From contig RBKR01000018.1 in assembly GCA_004835665.1 (NCBI GenBank), forward strand, positions 62,001 through 126,000: a DNA stretch of 64,000 nucleotides, given 5' to 3'. The notes beneath the pieces are model-generated. The model saw only the letters and a program-made list of their open reading frames with translations, made no database searches and was not told where the DNA came from. Position numbers and translations under genes: made by a program. The stretch comes from Phoma sp. XZ068. Its lineage: Eukaryota > Ascomycota > Dothideomycetes > Pleosporales > Didymellaceae. Positions 11,346-23,905 of the stretch are shown in pieces. Within the stretch, counting starts at the first letter, position 1; each line of letters opens with the position of its first letter.

Positions 11346-11790
11346 AACTTTGTTCGAAAGTTTGCAATTATGCGATAGTGTGTAAGTGGTGGTTATATGA
11401 TAGCAAGATTACAGAACGCACTCGAACTCTTAAGGCTAACCTTACACGTGCCACGCTAGCTAGACAGCTGATCGTGATCATGCCAGGCCGCCAGCCATCG
11501 GAGGTATCTTACGGGTTAAGATACGCCACAACAAGGCCACGTATCCGTCAGCGCGGCATGAGTGCAGTAATGAAAGCTCAACGAATCACAGGCTGTATTT
11601 CTGTGCCTATGTTATCAGTGCTTTCAGCTGCAATGTAACCGTAGCCTTGTCGAAAATGCCGCTGATGAGGGGTTAGGCTGAGTTGTTGGCTATTAATTTG
11701 AGAAGACGCCTCTGGGATCAGATGTTTGCTATTGATCTACTTGCCTAGGATTTTATTTTCCATCCTGAACTCGCTGGGTTTCCCTATTAC
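11346..11790. other. Short gap between two divergent relics
   Basis: Nothing supported; the start of the AAA relic cannot be located exactly. A polypyrimidine-AG (TTTCCCTATTACAG ending near 11790) could be the 3' splice site of a lost upstream intron. Confidence 0.4.
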
Positions 11791-14206
11791 AGAAATGATT
11801 CAAAATCAGATACCTTTCCAATGATTCCGAGACCGGAGGCGGGGCAGTTCAGCCATACCCCGAGCAGGAAACGAGCGCGTCGGGACGCGATCGTATCAAG
11901 TATCGAGTGGAGTACAAGAACTCAGAGGACAAGTTCATCTACCAGTATGATACCACAGAGGCTCGACTTGTGGAAGAAACCTCTACTGGGGATTCATCGG
12001 AACTCGTCACAACTTGGTTGACCAACAAACCAGAAAGCACATGACACAAGTAGCGGCTCCAAGCCTTCTTCAAGATCAATACCTCCAAGAAGAACTCTTC
12101 ATATTCACTCCCGCGCCATCATGCAAGCCCTTCGCTCAGTAGTACAGTACTATCCAAGACAGGATCTATCAAGCGAAATCATCCAGATCCAGTCACCGTA
12201 CACAGTTCTCGTACATCATTATGAAGAGTTGATGCAGTATAGAGAAAGATTCAGGATTGAATCGGAGTCATCTTCAAGTGTATGCAAAGGAAGATACGTA
12301 CATGTCGGTATTCTAAAAGAATTCCTAGATGAACATATCATGCCTGCGGTTGAAGAAGAAAGATCACGAAACCGGAGGGGCTATGACACATTCGACATGT
12401 TGTGGGTTGGGTTGAAGCCGGGCCATACGAATATTGTCATCGATTTGAACGATAGACCTGTTGCAGGCGTCGTGCATAGTTTCAGTGGAGGTTCTTTGGT
12501 CCATCCGAAGGAACCATGGAAGGTAAATTGTTGAAGTCTGGACTACAATGGGGATCAAATAGGCAGACTATTGACAACTGCTACTCTGCCGCTGTGGGAC
12601 GGGGAGGGCTGTATGAAGGGTGGGTCGGGCGATATTAGCACAAATCCAAGACAAGATGAGACTGCCGATCTTATCAGAAATAGACGGATTTACTGGAGTC
12701 TCCTGCGTCAGCAATGTCGATATTGCAATGGAAAGGCAGTCAATTTCCCACACAACGAGATGAGAATGTTTCTTTACGACCATAACCTGCTACACAAACA
12801 GTGGTGTAACTAACTTGTCGTAAGATCGAAGGCTTAGTCATGATCGACACAGATGCCTTTTACGAAAAGCATCCTTACAAGAGGCCAGAGCTCATGGACT
12901 CCAAGTTAGACAGTCGTAGTTGGGTATCAGACCGTACTTGTCATGTTTGCAGTGGTCGACGAGAAGCTGGAGCGGACAAAGGAGAAGCGATATTCGAAAC
13001 CTATACAATATACCCTAAAGTGGAAAGGGTACTGGATTGGGATCTTGGGGAAAAGCATTATCTGCTTTTGCCAGCATACGTACAAGCGTATGTCTTCCAG
13101 ACGAGAACTTCGGGTAAGCTTTGTCATCGGCAAAAACGCACAGCACTAACAAGGCGCAGAGCTGGTCAGCGTGGATAGTTTGAGTGAGCCAAAATTCGAG
13201 AAGAATAGTATGATCAACAGCCTCATAATGGACTCGAACCACATGAATATGCTCAGGGCACTGACCAAAAGCTTCATCAGGGTCAACATGCTTGGTGAGA
13301 AGACAGAGGGGGAGCCATGGGGGGCTGACTTTGAAAGTGGAAAAGGAAATGGACTGATACTTCTCCTTCACGGAAAGCCTGGATTTGGCAAGACCCTCAC
13401 TGCTGGTAAGCACAGCTCTGCTAAATAACAAGGTATGAGCTGATTGAAGACCATCAGAATGCATATCGGGATTTACTAGCCGGTCTCTCATGGTACTGAC
13501 CAGCAGTGACATTTGCGTGTCGCCAGATGACATCGAAAACAACCTCACCCGACACTTCAAGAGTGCTAAGCGTTGGGTTGCTATTATGCTCATTAATGAA
13601 GCAGAGGTTCTCGTGGAACGGCGGTCGGTTGCTGATTTGACTCGCAATAGCATTGTAGCTGGCAAGGCGATCCAAAGAGACATCTTAAGTTACGCTATGA
13701 ATGAAGCTTTACTATGCAATAGGCTTCCTGCGCGCCTTGGAATTTTATGATGGGATCCTTTTCCTCACCACCAATTGAGTTGGTTCATTCGACGATGCCT
13801 TCCTTTCTAGAATTCACGTTCAGATATTCTACCCAGATTTCGACGACAACGATCGACGCCGAGTTTGGCAGGAATTCATCGACAAGTTGATTTCTGAGGG
13901 GACTCGATCAGACTGAATATCGATGCGAAGGAATACTTGGAATTGAAAGAACTAAAGGAGTGAAATGGAACGGAAGGGAAATCAGGAACGGTATTTCATA
14001 CAAAGTCTCATTTTTAAGAATAGTCTAACGCTACCCTAGCATTCCAGACTGCAGTTGCTTTGGCAGAATACGAAGCTACCAAAGGTTCGGAAGGGAAGGT
14101 CATGTTGACGGACAAGCATTTGAAGTCAGTCGTCGAGATGTCACGCGATTTCAAGAAATACATCAACGATGTTCATCGTGGGGACGAGGATAAACGGGCC
14201 GAATGA
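11791..14206 (+). pseudogene. Decayed AAA+ ATPase (DUF7025-type fungal family)
   Basis: A near-complete gene is readable but broken. Blocks in order: ...DRIKYRVEYKN (11889 on); frame change between about 12005 and 12050; RTLHIHSRAIMQALRS to PWKVNC; in-frame TGA 12532-12534 where the family has Trp; SLDYNGDQIG to FPHNE; an intron 12760-12824 whose 5' end is AT instead of GT; IEGLVMIDTDAFY; intron about 13113-13159; Walker A GKPGFGKT near 13372; intron 13406-13457; a Walker B region reading IMLINEAEVLVERRS; a GC-AG intron 13662-13722; GFLRALEFYDGILFLTTN; TGA 13776-13778 where Arg is expected in TTNRVG; SRIHVQIFYPDF; one more intron before AFQTAVALAEYEA; natural stop at 14206. The Walker B aspartate position is Asn. 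Members of this family are predicted ATPases of unknown role. Not functional as read. Confidence 0.8.
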
Positions 14207-15222
14207 CGTTTCGAGCGATGATACTAATTCAAGTACACGTTTTGTATACAACTGGCAGTGCTTCGCAGATGCGGGAATATGGATACTCTAAATCCTGTTC
14301 GGGATACATCATTGCATAGGTTTAATCGTTAACGTATCTTGTCTGATGCACCAAAACTCCGTGAACAACCCTGTAGAGCCACGAAGTCTAAGAATACCAA
14401 ACGAAGAAGTCTACGCTGCAGCACAAAGGTAGTTCAATGGAGCAGCTGGCTTCTTTACTTCCATCTACGACTGTATCCGTGCCATGCTAGACATTTTCAG
14501 CTTGTGGTAGCCCTGCATTAGTGGCTTCCTAACATTTGGTTGTTTCGGTATCATGCTCGGATAGGAGTTCTACGAGCTCCGCTAATTTGAACTCCCCGAA
14601 AAGGAGATAGAGGATGACAATGTTTTCACGCTTATGCAGCATAAGAAATTTCCTCAGGTATTCATCACCAGTCTCATAGACCCCATTCCGCCTCATTCGA
14701 GAGTTGATCTAAGCATTCTTGTCCTACCTAGGTATTTAAAACACGTTAATCTATGCGCACTTAGCTCGAACTCCCCTCACCACTCACTTCCTATCATGCC
14801 AAAAACAACGACAAACGCATCTGCCAGTCTTCACTTGTCAAATGCACGTTTTCCGCACGAAGCTTCGAACTGTCAAGTATCTTGCAGCAGCATCCTCCTC
14901 GACCACTAGCGCATGACCCTTAAAAAACCAATATCGCAAAGCACCTCTAACATGGCAGCGACGCTTAGGATGAGGGCTCTCGCACGGGTCATATGGCGGC
15001 ATGAACCAACAGCCTCGGCACGCGTCTCGATACCCAGCGCTATGCAAGAACGCCAAAGAGATAAGCGCCGCTATTGATGCAGTTGTTTCGGGCTGACATC
15101 AAAGGCTCTCTGCTCCAAACACGGCCCAGATTTCCATCACTTGAGCAATCAACTCAGTCCTTTCGAATTCTTATCAAACAAACTCCAGCCATTATACTCC
15201 TGGTAAACAAGTGTGAGGTTCC
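14207..15222. other. Intergenic
   Basis: About 1 kb without a supported gene. Several short frames (for example an ATG frame at 14797-14907) have no motif. The right end should be the promoter of the phosphotransferase gene. Confidence 0.5.
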
Positions 15223-17096
15223 ATGCGTCGCAGCGTCTCAAGCAAGGGAGCCAACTTCGTGCCACGCCTTCCTCCTACAGCTTCATCACGTCTGCACCGC
15301 CCGGATGCCTTATCCTCTGCTCATTTTCTGGTTCCGTGCAGATTCCCTCTCCTTTACAATGAGTTCTTCTCTTCAAGGCAGATGATGGAATCATTGGGGA
15401 AAGGTAAGTAATTTGCGAAGTTCATCTGCTTTCCTTTTGGCTTGAAGCACTAATATCGTTGCAGGTCCTGACCCTTATAACTACACAAGCGGCCGATGGC
15501 TCCGTCATGATGCGCTCGAACGGAGTTCCCGCTCTGTACACTTTGATTTTGATGCACTTCGTCGTAGGGCTATAACACTGTGTCCTGGCGCCAGCTCTAT
15601 TACTTCGTACGAGAAGGAGGAAGGTGGCTTCAATCGAGTGTTCATCTTTTACACTGACAACGGAAAACGTGTCGTTGCAAGAATTCCGTTTGCGGTAGCA
15701 GGGCCGCCGAGGTTGACAACAAATTCTGAAGTTGCGACTGTAAAGTTTCGTAGGTCTTCCACTGAATAACTTGTAAATACCGATTGAGTAGCTGATCCTC
15801 ACCTTTTAGTACAAGCTAAGACTAGCATTCCTATTCCAAAGATACTGGAGTGGAGCGATGATGCTTCGAATGCTATTGGCAGTGAGTATATTATCATGGA
15901 ACACGCATCAGGGATTTCTTTGCATGAAAGATGGCCTACTATGGGCGTGAGAGATCAAATCAGGTGCGTGGAGGCAATATGCCAAAAACTGAAAGAACTT
16001 GTCAGCCTCGACTTTTCGGCCTACGGAAGCTTGTATTTTGCAAGTGCCCCTTGTCTCACAGCTCTGGGTCTATCTTCAAGTCAGGAGTTCTGTATAGGTC
16101 CTCACTGCGGGACTACCTACTGGAATTGTAACAATGGACAACCCAGGTATTATCATAACGTTGACCCCAACCAAGGACCCTGTGAGTATGTTCGTATCCC
16201 TTAAAATTGTGCAAACATTTAACGTAACCTTCAGGGCGGGATCTGGACGCATATTGTAATAGGCTAATCGAAACCGGAATTTCCAGAGTTCCGCCCGATG
16301 CATCCTTCTCAAAAAGACCACGTTATCATGGATCCATTGAAACACATCTGGGACTGCTCGAACACAGCAGCATGTTAATGAAGCAAATGGTCAAGGACCC
16401 TCGTATCCAAAAAGCAGCTGTTCCTGTGATTTTCCACCCTGATTTGCATAAAAGAAACATCTTTGTGTCAGAGGAAGATCCCACTGTTATCTCAGCAATC
16501 ATTGACTGGCAATCGTCTAGCATACAACCAGCATTCGTGTATGCGGAAGATACACCAGACTTTGCACTGCCTGCTCCCGACCCTTTGGATGAAAGTGAAT
16601 GTAAACCCAAAAGCGAAGCTTGCGCCAAAGCATTCGACGTTTGTATTCAACTCCTGCAAGGCTGTCAGTAGCTAGGTCAATGGATGAATCCTACTTCCGG
16701 CCATTTCGATATTGTTCCCGAACTTGGGAGGACGGGGCTGTTGCCTTCCGTGAGGAGTTAATTCAAACATCGCTACACTGGAATGAGCTAGGTTTTGCAG
16801 AATCAAGTCCCTATCCCATACCCGGCCCGGAGGAACTTGAGGGTCATCGGAAGGATTATAAGCTCTTTGAAGCGGCCCAGCAGTTGAAACATAGCCTATC
16901 AAGTCTATTAAACACGGCACCAGATGGCTGGGTTCCTTCTGAACACTGGGAAGTAGCCGAGTTGGCGCATCGAAAGCTATTCAGGGCGATGCTACAGGAC
17001 ATACTTAGAAATGAGATGACCGACAACGATGAGCCAATCAAAGGGGAAGATGATCTCAAGGAAATCTGGCCATTCGATCTGAACTTGATGGGATAA
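15223..17096 (+). CDS. APH-family phosphotransferase (AIM9/FMP29-like), 3' end frameshifted
   Basis: Exons 15223-15403, 15465-15749, 15810-16181 and 16235 onward join cleanly at GT...AG introns of 50-61 nt and keep frame. The family holds kinase-fold proteins related to aminoglycoside phosphotransferases, usually mitochondrial in fungi. Seen: an Arg/Ser-rich, acid-free N-terminus fitting a mitochondrial presequence if ATG 15223 is used (ATG 15382 is the alternative); N-lobe RVVARIPF; catalytic-loop HPDLHKRNIF near 16437; and metal-binding IDWQSS near 16501. The frame then hits TAG at 16669-16671, but coding sequence of the same family (SMDESYFRPFRYC to EIWPFDLNLMG, stop 17096) continues in another frame, so one base appears lost near 16650-16665. 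A truncated kinase domain could still be made. Whether this is mutation or assembly error is open. Confidence 0.75.
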
Positions 17097-18133
17097 TATC
17101 ACGGCACAAGGGACCGCTCCATCACCCGCACGATACTCTGAGAGCCTGTCACCGCGTCAGTTTTCCCAACTGGATGTATTTGGGCAGCTCCAGCTCTGTA
17201 TCCTGTAGAGGCATAATTTAGCGCAGTCTCATTACGTTGACAGAAAGCATGAATGCCACAATAAGCATCCAGCCAGGCGGGGGGGGGGGGGGGGGGGGAG
17301 GTTATAGTGATAAGCCATGAGAGGATCCAGCTAGAAAATATACTATGTAAATTATGGCTGCATGGCAGGTGAAGTAGCGTGAAACTTTAACCAGGCCTAT
17401 ACAACCACTGTCTCACGTTTCATTACTGCAGAGACCATATTCTCATTTTGACTAGTCGTCTTTCCATGCACATGAGAAGCCTAACACCTCTTGCTGCGGC
17501 AGAAGGGCACAGGCTAATATTTAGAAAGAGTCATATCTACACCGCACTCTACTTAAGATCCCGCAAGTATAAGCAATGTTGCGAATCGGACGGCATGCTA
17601 GCTACTTTCGAGACCTATGCGTTGTCGTTTGTCTTGACAGCACTTAAGATCTAGTATGTGAATGTCCCTGTAATTTTTACTAATACGAGGAGAAAAGGTC
17701 GACACAACACTTCAGACATGCTACTGGGGAGAATCCCGGAAGGTTCGAAGGGTGTACCTCCGCGAGTCTCGTCTGAAGCAGTGGGTGAATCTCAGGAACC
17801 AGCCTGAAAGTACTCGAAGAACAAGGAAGAGCTAGTACACAACAGTACACAACGCTGAATGACTCACGCGAGTAGTTTGTTGTCCAATGGAGTTTTGAAG
17901 GCAACAGTCTCGTCATTTCCCGATGCAAAATTCAAAGGTGTATCGTTCAAGACGATATATAGTGCAATAGGATTTGATTCAGAATATTAAACTGGTAATT
18001 ACTTGCACAAATGTTTGTCATGTGGCTGAATATATACAATATACCGGTCTTTCCCTCCTTCCGACTACTAACGAATAAGGACATCATTATTGGCGTTTCC
18101 ATATTAATGCATACCTAATAGCGCTGAAATACA
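17097..18133. other. Intergenic with a poly-G tract
   Basis: No gene supported. The interval contains a 20-base G run (listed separately) and the 3' flank of the phiA-like gene. Confidence 0.6.
17279..17298 (+). repeat. Poly-G homopolymer, 20 bases
   Basis: Twenty consecutive G. Such tracts are replication-slippage and sequencing-error prone and can form G-quadruplex-like structures. It is in non-coding DNA. Confidence 0.95.
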
Positions 18134-18700
18134 CTACTGGGAGACGTCGTATTGGTAAGCTCCGGCACCCGATGTCCAAGCTTTAGGCTCAAGGGCGACC
18201 TTCTCGCAAAACTCTGGGACATCACCACTAGTAGGAATGGCCTGAATGATGTAGGCACCTTGAGTTGGGCAAGCAACCCATTCGGAATTGGCAAAGGAGA
18301 AGGCCTTGTCGTCGACGCTGAAGCCTTCGGTGATAGCGATGTCCGGGGTACCGGTGTGGGGAGCGTTGTAGGAAAGAGCGCCAGGGATCGCACCGTGGGT
18401 GGCTTGAAGGTAGACTAGCTGAACACCAGGAACTAGAGTGGCGAGGCCGAAACCGGACTCGTTGTTGCCTCGGATCACGGTGTCCTTGCCAGCCGGGCAT
18501 TCAACGCCTTCAATGGGGCAGGAAGACATGGTGTCACGACCAATGTAGAAGTAGCCGCTGTTGGCGTTGACAGGACGACCGTTGAGGGCCGCAACGTCGC
18601 TGACGCTCGTAAGAGTGAATGCCTCGGTTTCCTGGCGCTTCACGGGAGAAGCGAGGACAGCTGGGGCAACAGCAAGAACGGCAGCCGCGGAGAACTTCAT
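18134..18700 (-). CDS. phiA-like secreted cell-wall protein
   Basis: Single exon, 188 residues. The first ~17 residues (MKFSAAAVLAVAPAVLA) form a clear signal peptide, followed by SPVKR with a Kex2-type Lys-Arg at 21-22. The mature part is small, Gly/Ser/Ala-rich, with four cysteines after the prepro region (CPIEGVEC, CPTQG, FCEKV) and no anchor. This layout (NSGYFYIGRDTMSSCP, CPAGKDTV, a beta-rich middle, a C-terminal AYQYDV) resembles fungal phiA / IgE-binding cell-wall proteins, which in Aspergillus are needed for phialide and conidium development. The family call rests on layout, not on a catalytic motif. A TATA-like element lies upstream. Product probably ends up in the cell wall or medium. 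Confidence 0.8.
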   Translation of the reverse strand: MKFSAAAVLAVAPAVLASPVKRQETEAFTLTSVSDVAALNGRPVNANSGYFYIGRDTMSSCPIEGVECPAGKDTVIRGNNESGFGLATLVPGVQLVYLQATHGAIPGALSYNAPHTGTPDIAITEGFSVDDKAFSFANSEWVACPTQGAYIIQAIPTSGDVPEFCEKVALEPKAWTSGAGAYQYDVSQ

Positions 18701-18823
18701 GTTGAGAGTTTAAGTTGATGAGAGTTGTTGGAATGGAGATGGATGTCGAGGACTAGCGTCAAGTAATTGATGAGAGAAGTGATTGCTTTGGATATCGTTG
18801 TTAGGTGGGCAGAAGACATGATG

Positions 18824-18829
18824 TTTATA
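18824..18829 (-). promoter_or_regulatory. Possible TATA box of the phiA-like gene
   Basis: TATAAA on the minus strand about 125 bp before the start codon at 18700, a reasonable spacing for a fungal promoter with a short leader. Position is the only support. Confidence 0.4.
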
Positions 18830-21800
18830 CCTGTCAATACGAGGATGGTGGGGCTATCCGCACGGAGGTATGGTATGATGTAAACATAGGGGACGGTACC
18901 CACGGATGTCTGTACCCTTCAGGTGGCAAACAACGAGCCGAGGGTTAAATTTAGCGACGCGAAGGACACTCCAATCCGTAACATGGGCTCATCCCTGCCA
19001 GCAAACCTTCCTCGGTAAGGCAAGATCAACGGTGAAGCGGTGAATTCTGCCAAATCGACCTCGCGGGGCCATCGTTCTCGTCGCCATCGTCACCGCCCAG
19101 CCACATGATGTAGCCGATCAACTCGTGTTTGCAAACGTGTGCTTGCTCGTTGCGGAAGGTATGGACAAGCACGACGCCCTTCCCGCCGCTAACTCCGGAG
19201 TGTCGGGTATTTCCTGTAGTGGCGGCTGTACTATAGTGGCCCGGGCATTAACTGTTGAAGTGGAGCAGCAGGCAGGGATGCTCCGCAATCATTTTCGGAT
19301 GGCTCCGGGTCGGCTTTCTTATCCTTACTTACATATGGTAGCACTGAGCGCTGCAGACCAATAGAAGTTGTAAGAAACAGGCTGGTATGGTATAATACTC
19401 TGACTCAGGATTGTTCTCTTAGCACTAGACACCATAGCATCCCGGTCGTGCAACCCTGGTCTTCAACTTATGCCAGTAACCACAGTAGTCCTACTTGTGT
19501 TTGCAACGTCCGCGCGTTGTGCCGAGGGCGTGGATCGCCGTTGCCTCTGAGAGTTTATGGCGATTCGTTGCGCTGAAACTGCTCAGCAGACGTCCTCGGT
19601 GCAACATCTGGTGTGCAAACAAATTTTCAGCAAGCACAAACAAATTGCGAGCATTAGATGCATACGGTATGGTTGTCCATACTTGTCACATATAATCAAC
19701 AACAGCTGTGCTGTGTAACGCGTGATGCACAGCCGACTCGGCCTGCTCGGCATTATTCTAGCAACAACTTGCGCTACCATGTCAGGCTATTCTTGGAGAC
19801 GGGTTGATCCGTCCAGTTGGGAAGGTCCTCAAGAAGCCTATGGAATGGCCAATTGCGCGGATCGAAATTGGACATTTTGGGTGTCTCCTGCATTGCTGAT
19901 TCAATCTGTGAACTAACTGCCCTGAGGTAGGTGTGGTGAAAAGTAAAGAGCCGACAATTTTTATGGTTTCTGCTAAGGGTTGCCAGGTCTCCCTCTCTGA
20001 AGAATGTTACCTACTTGCAGTCTAATTCTACCTGCACATCTCCATCAACCGACATATCTCTAGTATCGATGAGCCAAAGCCGTTGAAGAGAAAACAGGCG
20101 CTGAGATGGTGGACGGTCTCCATGTTGAACGATATAAATGTGCAGCCAAACCCGAGGCAGAGCCAGACCTCAAAAGCGTCTCTCAGAAGCCGTGTTGAGG
20201 AGAGACTTCCCGTGCTATGATACTAGAAAAGTGGTTCCTGTTTCGCAGGGAGACAAGTTGTAGGTGGCCGCGGTACATCGCACATCTCTTCTTGCCAAAG
20301 GAAATTTTGAAGGAGATGCTATGGAGGCACGGTTCAGTGCGTGAATGTGTGCGATATTCCTTGCCAAGGTTACATTATGCCACCGGTGAAATTAAGAGGT
20401 AAAGATCGACCCCACACATCTATTCTCCTGTACGAAAAGGTCCTGTAAGCCTCAAACGTGTATATGGATTTCACTGGGCTACTCGAGTAGTAGTATATGC
20501 AGCTCATCGGTGTCGCAACTGCTGTTCTTTTTTCGGCATGTCTGTTTAGCCTACCGCTGAAGTCTCGAGTCCATCGCATGGACCTCACTGAGGTTGGTGC
20601 ACCGAATCTCGCAATTGGGCTCGGAGACTGGTGGACTATCCCGTCTGAGCTCCAGGTGTCGACCACGTTGCAACTTTTCCCTCCATGCCATGCTGGTCGC
20701 TTTCGCCGTTCTTGAGGGCTCGAGGATACGCGTACTTCGGTGGAGGCAATAATGTGACATCGTAACACCACCTTGCGGCTCATTGTTACCACTCTGATCT
20801 GAGCTACTTGCTTGATGTCACGGGTCCATCGAATCTTCGGGACATGATGGTCAATGAAGCCAATCAGAGAGAAGTCTGGCAGCTCAGCCTTGCATGTGGG
20901 GTAAATACGAGGCTACAACAAGCATTCACCTCGTATGCACGACGCTAAACATCCGTCCAGGGGGGTACTGTACACGAGAAGCTCATTGTCGAGCGCGGAC
21001 CCCGCATTTTTGCCGTCATTGCCATCGAAGCTGTCAACAGTGCTGAACCGATACGAGCATCCTCCCCGGATAATAAACGAGTATCAGACCTTCGTCCTCG
21101 AAATTGGACGATTTCAATGAACCATGCATGACGTGACGTGGCTCAAGCATCTGATCGAAGTGGGGCGGAACTGACTCGATTTAATGACTGATTTTGGAAC
21201 TTAATGCATGCCCGCCCCACCTCTCTCAACATGACTTCTAGACACCTGGGCATGAACGAGTGCACTGAGTGTCAACGGACCTGATCGATTTCAATGTTCG
21301 AGTGCATGATCGAAAAATTGGCGACTTCGATATCATAGCCAGTTCTAAGACTGACTAGCCACAAAACCCGCACAGCTATTATACGAAATGCGAAACGATT
21401 GAAATGAAGTAGTTGCAAGCAACAGGAAGTGAGCAGCGAAGCTGCGTGTCGTGTTTACTTTACCGGGGCTAGTTCACTGATATACATCAACGATACGAAC
21501 GACATTGCACAGAAAGTATTTCGGCAAAAGAGGAGCAGTGTTCCACCTTGGAAACAGAGCAGGCAGGTCACACCTCAACAATAGATTGGTCCACTCACCC
21601 GCAAACTGTCACCGGCACTGCTAAGCCAGCCCCTCAGTTTTTCTTTCTTCTTCTCTTTGGACTGCCTCGATTTAACCATTCACACATGTTGTAGCATTCT
21701 GGATACTCTTGCGACGACAAAACCACTTTTCCATTTTCACGTCCGCGTCACTTCAAACGCTCACCCGTCTTCGTCAAGGACATCCAGACATAGGATACGA

Positions 21801-23089
21801 GATTTTGGAGTCAAAGCTTGATCGTGATATCTCGCTTTGGCATGTCGTATTAATCCCATGGATCATTGCACTATGTTCCGCAAGGAAGGGTTATTGATTC
21901 GTGCTGATCTGTACGGCGTATGCCTAGTTCAGAAGGTGCTTTGCGGCGGCCACCATCCTTGACGACGCTTCATCATACATGGAACGTTTCAATCTCTTCT
22001 TTGGCGTTCGGGTTCGGGGTGGCTGCGATTGAATAACTTTTTTGCAGGCCGTCGTTCTGCTGGTGTTTTCCATTCTTGCAAAGTGCACTCAGTGTTATAA
22101 CCAAGCATTCCATGCAGTTCGGGAAGACTGTTCCTTTAAGACATGGTGACGAAGCAAGCGCAGATACATAAAACGGTACGGAATCTAACTTGGCGATCTC
22201 TTTGGCGATACAGAACTCGTACTCAGTGCCACTGCACACGGACATGTTGCTCGTAATTCCCTTCTCTTCCAGCTCCATCCACGATCGTGTCAACAAAGGC
22301 TGAGGTCATAGCACCATACCTCCATGGTTTGTTTGGTGCATCTAATACATCTCAAAGATAAGTATCTTGATTGCAAGCGGAGTTACTTGCAAGTAACGAC
22401 AAAGAGTGCGGCTTGTGCCGATGTCCAAGCTGCTTCGACTAGTCTATGTATGACGGCGTGAAATCTGAATGTTCCAGCGCGTACCGACTTGAGAGCATCG
22501 GTGTCACCGTCAAGGAGCCACACGGGTCCCATCACACCATTGATACGATATTGTTAGCCTTCTTCAAGGCAATATCCGGTACAGCTATGTAGCTAAAGAA
22601 TAAGAGCAACCGTAATCGCACTACTGAGCTCTTGCGTCCTTCTCGCATCCATTATGCTGATTCCTGGGCTGCGACTTCAGCTGTGTTCATATCTCAGTGC
22701 CTGTCGAACCAGAGGGTTGTTTTGAAGGTGAGATTCGGTAGTCCGGTACGAGAAACAGCCGGCCCTGGTGTCACAGAACGACCCTGGAACAGCATGAAGT
22801 TTGGGACTCTTCATCTTTCGCTTCTTGAAACTTCATCCACATGTTGGCTCCAGGTCTGCTGGCGTGGAAACATGTATGGGTGGCTTGTATACTGCGCCCA
22901 GCTTATTGAGAGAAGCTGTACGATGGGCGGTTTGACATCAAATGCACCTGCGAATTTCTTAACTCTGTAAGTATAATTTCGCGGTCCAATACGCCATTAT
23001 TGATTTCATCTGCAACGGCACTGCATCTGCAATGTGGCGGGTCGTGTCGAAGGCCCGGAGCACTGCAGCAGTCATTGTTCGCGCTGTAC

Positions 23090-23620
23090 AATGTAGTGAA
23101 TTATACTTTGCTTCTAGAAAGAGTATAACTACCTACATACTTACGTGTAAGCTGATAAACTACCTCTCATCTACTCTTTACCACACCTAATCAGGAGAGT
23201 ATAAATGAGAAGGAGGAAGCAGGGTCTTAGCATATATTACGGTATTTATTTTATATTCAATTCAGCCTACTTCCCTAGAAAATTCTTACTAGGTAACAAG
23301 TCACAACAAACCCAGAAATAATAACAATCTAAGCTTCTATTTCCATGTTTCCTATTTCCTTACCCACACGTGGCATTTACGCACAACCGGGCTCAGGCAC
23401 GCGACGTGTACGGTAATTTAACGCCGGGACTGGGTGAAAGCTGTTTAGCCTTTGAACGCCGCTGCGGCCACAAAAGCTCACATGCGAAGATACGATATTA
23501 ATACTTGTGTGATTGCTACTCCCATTAGTCTAGTGAGCATATTAGCATGGATTTTGGTATTATTACGTGCCCGTTGAACTGGGTGGATAAAGGCAGTAGT
23601 GGTATTCTGCAACTAAACTA
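23090..23620. other. TpA-rich segment
   Basis: By eye this stretch is richer in TA steps and A/T runs than its neighbours (tatatt, ttattttatattc, ctacctacatac). That is what heavily RIP-mutated repeats look like, but no parent element is recognisable. Confidence 0.35.
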
Positions 23621-23817
23621 AGCGTTGAGGAAGTGGAAGAGATGGATTAGGGTAGTCGCATATGATTACGCGCGGGCAAACACGGACTGTACACGCCAGA
23701 CGCGTGAGTATCTTGGAACAACTGAACATTCTCTCTATTCTTTCTCTCATAATGCTGATTGTATACTTATACTACATCAACATCGCTGACATCCAGATTC
23801 CGCTCACTCCCAAATCT

Positions 23818-23905
23818 ACATCAACCCTCCTCCTCCTCCTCCCCCTTCCCTTTCCCCTTCCCCTCCCCCGCCCTCTCCCTCTCCCTCTCTCTAACCCTCT
23901 CCGGC
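23818..23905 (+). repeat. CT-rich microsatellite inside a coding tail
   Basis: Interrupted CTC, CCCTTTCC and CCCTCT units. Read on the minus strand it encodes the charged Glu/Lys/Arg/Gly tail of the GFA protein. Length change here would alter or frameshift only the tail. Confidence 0.8.

Larger units (their letters stand above)
18701..23820. other. 5-kb gene-poor stretch
   Basis: No frame here can be defended as a gene. Frames reach at most about 140 codons, mostly without ATG, lacking motifs and often overlapped on the other strand. The segment 23090-23620 is AT- and TpA-rich compared with its surroundings. A 108-codon frame on the minus strand (21973-22296) is Cys-containing but unrecognised. 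The block may be an eroded accessory region or old transposon debris, but no terminal repeat or polymerase motif was found. Confidence 0.5.

Noticed and set aside
13662..13722. A 61-bp insertion mutation in the AAA relic
   Set aside because: The segment has GC at its 5' end and AG at its 3' end, and removing it restores VAGFLRALEFYDG, so it is better read as a GC-AG intron.
14640..15070. Possible C2H2 zinc-finger remnant
   Set aside because: A stretch reads loosely like finger sequence, but no intact C-x2-C...H-x3-H can be drawn and stops interrupt all frames.
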